From NCBI GenBank assembly GCA_021298085.1, contig JAJTDE010000033.1, positions 1 to 53,414 of the forward strand: 53,414 nt of DNA. The letters run 5' to 3'. Both the position numbers and the translations under genes were made by a program. The notes under the pieces were generated by a model. It did no database searches. It was not told the origin of the DNA and worked only from the letters and a program-made list of their open reading frames with translations. This document shows, piece after piece, positions 51,764-53,414 of this stretch (position 1 is the first letter of the stretch; each line of letters opens with the position of its first letter). This stretch comes from Rubrivivax sp. (GTDB taxonomy: Bacteria > Pseudomonadota > Gammaproteobacteria > Burkholderiales > Burkholderiaceae_C).

Positions 51764-51787
51764 TCACCGCCACAGGACGCTAATCAC

Positions 51788-52996
51788 ATGCTTGTCTGGG
51801 AAGAAGAAACCCGTCAACCGCAACCCAAGCCCACGCCAGCCAGCCTGCCTCAGGTCGCGCTGGCAACGGCGTCGCTACCGGCCGCAGCTGCGGCCGCTTT
51901 TGCATCTGGCCACGCCCCTCTGTTGGGCGTACCTAACGCTCCAAGTGCGGCGCAACGGGCCGCCGCAGAGGCCGATGCCCGGCGTGTCAACGTCGCCGAC
52001 AAGCGCATCATCAACGGCCAGACGGATGTCAACCAGTTGGTGCCGTTCAAGTACAAGTGGGCTTGGGAAAAGTACTTGGCCACCTGTGCCAACCACTGGA
52101 TGCCCCAGGAAATCAACATGTCGCGCGACATCGCGACCTGGAAAGACCCGAACGGCCTGACCGAAGACGAGCGCCGTATCGTCAAGCGCAACCTGGGCTT
52201 CTTTGTCACGGCAGACTCCCTGGCCGCCAACAACATCACGCTCGGCACCTACCGCCACATCACGGCGCCGGAATGCCGCCAGTTCCTCTTGAGGCAGGCC
52301 TTCGAAGAGGCCATCCACACCCACGCCTACCAGTACATCGTGGAGTCGCTGGGCCTGGATGAAGGTGAGATCTTCAACGCGTACCACGAGGTCTCCTCCA
52401 TCCGCGACAAGGACGAGTTCCTGATCCCGTTCATCGGCGCGATCATGGACCCTCACTTCAAGACCGGCACGCCCCAGGCCGACCAGACGCTGCTCAAGAG
52501 CCTGATCGTCTTTGCCTGCCTGATGGAAGGCCTGTTCTTCTACGTCGGCTTCACGCAGATCCTGGCGCTGGGCCGGCAGAACAAGATGACGGGTGCGGCA
52601 GAGCAGTACCAGTACATCCTTCGCGACGAGTCGATGCACTGCAACTTTGGCATCGACCTGATCAACGCCATCAAGCTGGAGAACCCGCACCTCTGGACAG
52701 CGGATTTCCGGGCTGAAATCAAGGCACTGTTTGTCAAAGCGGTTGAGCTCGAGTACCGCTATGCTGAAGACACCATGCCGCGTGGCGTACTGGGCCTGAA
52801 TGCATCCATGTTCAAGGGTTATCTGCGCTATATCGCCAACCGGCGCGCGACGCAGATTGGCCTGGAGGCCTTGTTCCCGAACGAGGAAAACCCGTTCCCT
52901 TGGATGAGCGAGATGATCGACTTGAAGAAGGAACGCAACTTCTTCGAGACCCGCGTCATCGAGTACCAGACCGGGGGCGCATTGAGCTGGGATTGA
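51788..52996 (+). CDS. nrdB: Ribonucleoside-diphosphate reductase beta subunit (tyrosyl radical)
   Basis: Diiron protein that makes the tyrosyl radical for NrdA. 402 aa from ATG 51788. Iron ligands Asp143 (TADSLAANN), Glu174 and His177 (EEAIHTHAY), then DESMHCNF; the radical Tyr181 has the same E-x2-H-x3-Y spacing as E. coli Y122. A 60-residue Ala/Pro-rich N-terminal extension is unusual. The C-terminus QTGGALSWD binds NrdA. Confidence 0.97.
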   Translation: MLVWEEETRQPQPKPTPASLPQVALATASLPAAAAAAFASGHAPLLGVPNAPSAAQRAAAEADARRVNVADKRIINGQTDVNQLVPFKYKWAWEKYLATCANHWMPQEINMSRDIATWKDPNGLTEDERRIVKRNLGFFVTADSLAANNITLGTYRHITAPECRQFLLRQAFEEAIHTHAYQYIVESLGLDEGEIFNAYHEVSSIRDKDEFLIPFIGAIMDPHFKTGTPQADQTLLKSLIVFACLMEGLFFYVGFTQILALGRQNKMTGAAEQYQYILRDESMHCNFGIDLINAIKLENPHLWTADFRAEIKALFVKAVELEYRYAEDTMPRGVLGLNASMFKGYLRYIANRRATQIGLEALFPNEENPFPWMSEMIDLKKERNFFETRVIEYQTGGALSWD

Positions 52997-53244
52997 CTGT
53001 GACGTCGCGGGCACCGTAGAACCGGCGGGGCCCGCGGCAGTGTGTGTGAATGATTGTGATGAGTCAGACGACGGCAGGTCCGAGGGTCACCTCTCGATGA
53101 AGAAGAGGGCCGCGGCCAGCCAACCTGTTCACTGACTGCGTTGCCGTAAGAGGCCTGGATCAAGGGCACGCGACAACGGGCTGTGAAACGCTGCACCGAT
53201 TCGATGGGTGCGGCGCGCTTTGCAACTTGATCAAGGAGATCGTT

Positions 53245-53414
53245 ATGGCAACTGCGAAGAAGGCCGCACCGGCCAAGAAGGCCGCTCCGGCACCCAAGGC
53301 CGCTGCACCGGCCAAGAAGGCCGCCGCACCGGCCAAGAAGGCCGCCGCACCGGCGAAGAAGGCTGCTGCGCCTGCGAAGAAGGCTGCTGCTCCCGCGAAG
53401 AAAGCGGCTGCACC
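53245..53414 (+). CDS. Histone H1-like Lys/Ala/Pro repeat protein; 3' end outside window
   Basis: ATG 53245 with AAGGAG seven to twelve bases upstream. The visible 56 residues are MATAKKAAPAKKAAPAP and then tandem KKAAAPA heptads (21-bp units) to the window edge. Such DNA-binding basic proteins (Hc1/Hc2-like tails) are common in Burkholderiales nucleoids. The frame is open at the edge. Repeat units make it prone to length variation between strains. Confidence 0.9.
   Translation, partial: MATAKKAAPAKKAAPAPKAAAPAKKAAAPAKKAAAPAKKAAAPAKKAAAPAKKAAA

Noticed and set aside
53260..53414. Repeats at the window end as a CRISPR or satellite array
   Set aside because: Units are contiguous, in frame and code for KKAAAPA heptads; there are no spacers.

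Overview
The window is a contiguous piece of a high-GC chromosome that looks like a betaproteobacterium of the order Burkholderiales (Comamonadaceae / Rubrivivax-Leptothrix-Aquabacterium neighbourhood). That placement is inferred from protein style and from familiar gene orders: pilB-pilC-pilD-coaE-zapD-yacG, rplU-rpmA-obgE-proB, ffh-ccsA-PP0621-pilS-pilR, and nrdA-nrdB followed by a Lys/Ala/Pro histone-like gene. I saw no insertion sequence, prophage, integrase or CRISPR array. Almost all the DNA is coding.

Layout. 1-3008 (+): a photolyase with an iron-sulfur Cys set (5' end cut by the window), a second photolyase-like flavoprotein that may be circularly permuted, and an SDR lacking the usual catalytic Tyr. 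3005-5484 (-): msrQ, msrP and a dihaem cytochrome c4. 5562-7629 (+): engB and a COG2907-type flavoprotein. 7566-10442 (-): a methyltransferase and groES-groEL under a strong promoter and a CIRCE operator. 10650-16485 (-): yacG, zapD, coaE, pilD, pilC, pilB. 16694-17771 (-): tRNA-Pro and the polyprenyl diphosphate synthase gene. 17992-21153 (+): rplU (with an extra C-terminal domain), rpmA, obgE, proB. 21146-21751 (-): rppH. 21989-25579 (+): proS, a DUF418 membrane protein, a lytic transglycosylase. 25622-30003 (-): hemA, prfA, prmC, grxD, ubiX. 30118-30393 (+): a small membrane protein. 30490-32341 (-): an exported protein of unknown function and miaB. 32449-33156 (+): murU-like. 33153-34726 (-): cca and an elongator tRNA-Met. 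34816-35877 (+): ftsY. 35903-36616 (-): DUF2726. 36973-41838 (+): a giant multidomain lipoprotein. 41875-43239 (-): ffh. 43352-48001 (+): ccsA-like, PP0621-like, pilS, pilR. 48526-52996 (+): nrdA and nrdB. 53245-end (+): the start of a histone H1-like gene.

How the genes work together. Most are housekeeping: translation (rplU, rpmA, prfA, prmC, proS, cca, miaB, tRNAs), protein targeting (ftsY, ffh), folding (groESL), dNTP supply (nrdAB), cofactors (coaE, hemA, ubiX, ispB), type IV pilus assembly (pilBCD) and its two-component control (pilSR), and periplasmic oxidative repair (msrPQ).

The most striking item is the 1621-residue protein at 36973-41838. A lipobox is followed by a galactose-oxidase-like domain that keeps all five copper/radical ligands, then Ig/PKD-like modules, a YVTN beta-propeller, a two-haem cytochrome c peroxidase/MauG-like module and two duplicated carbohydrate-binding-like domains. 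A peroxide-making oxidase and a peroxide-using dihaem module on one surface lipoprotein suggests a self-contained redox machine acting on polysaccharide. This is my main candidate for an undescribed system. Other points worth a look are the L21 fusion, the possibly permuted photolyase, tandem NrdR boxes before nrdA, and start codons placed for leaderless translation.
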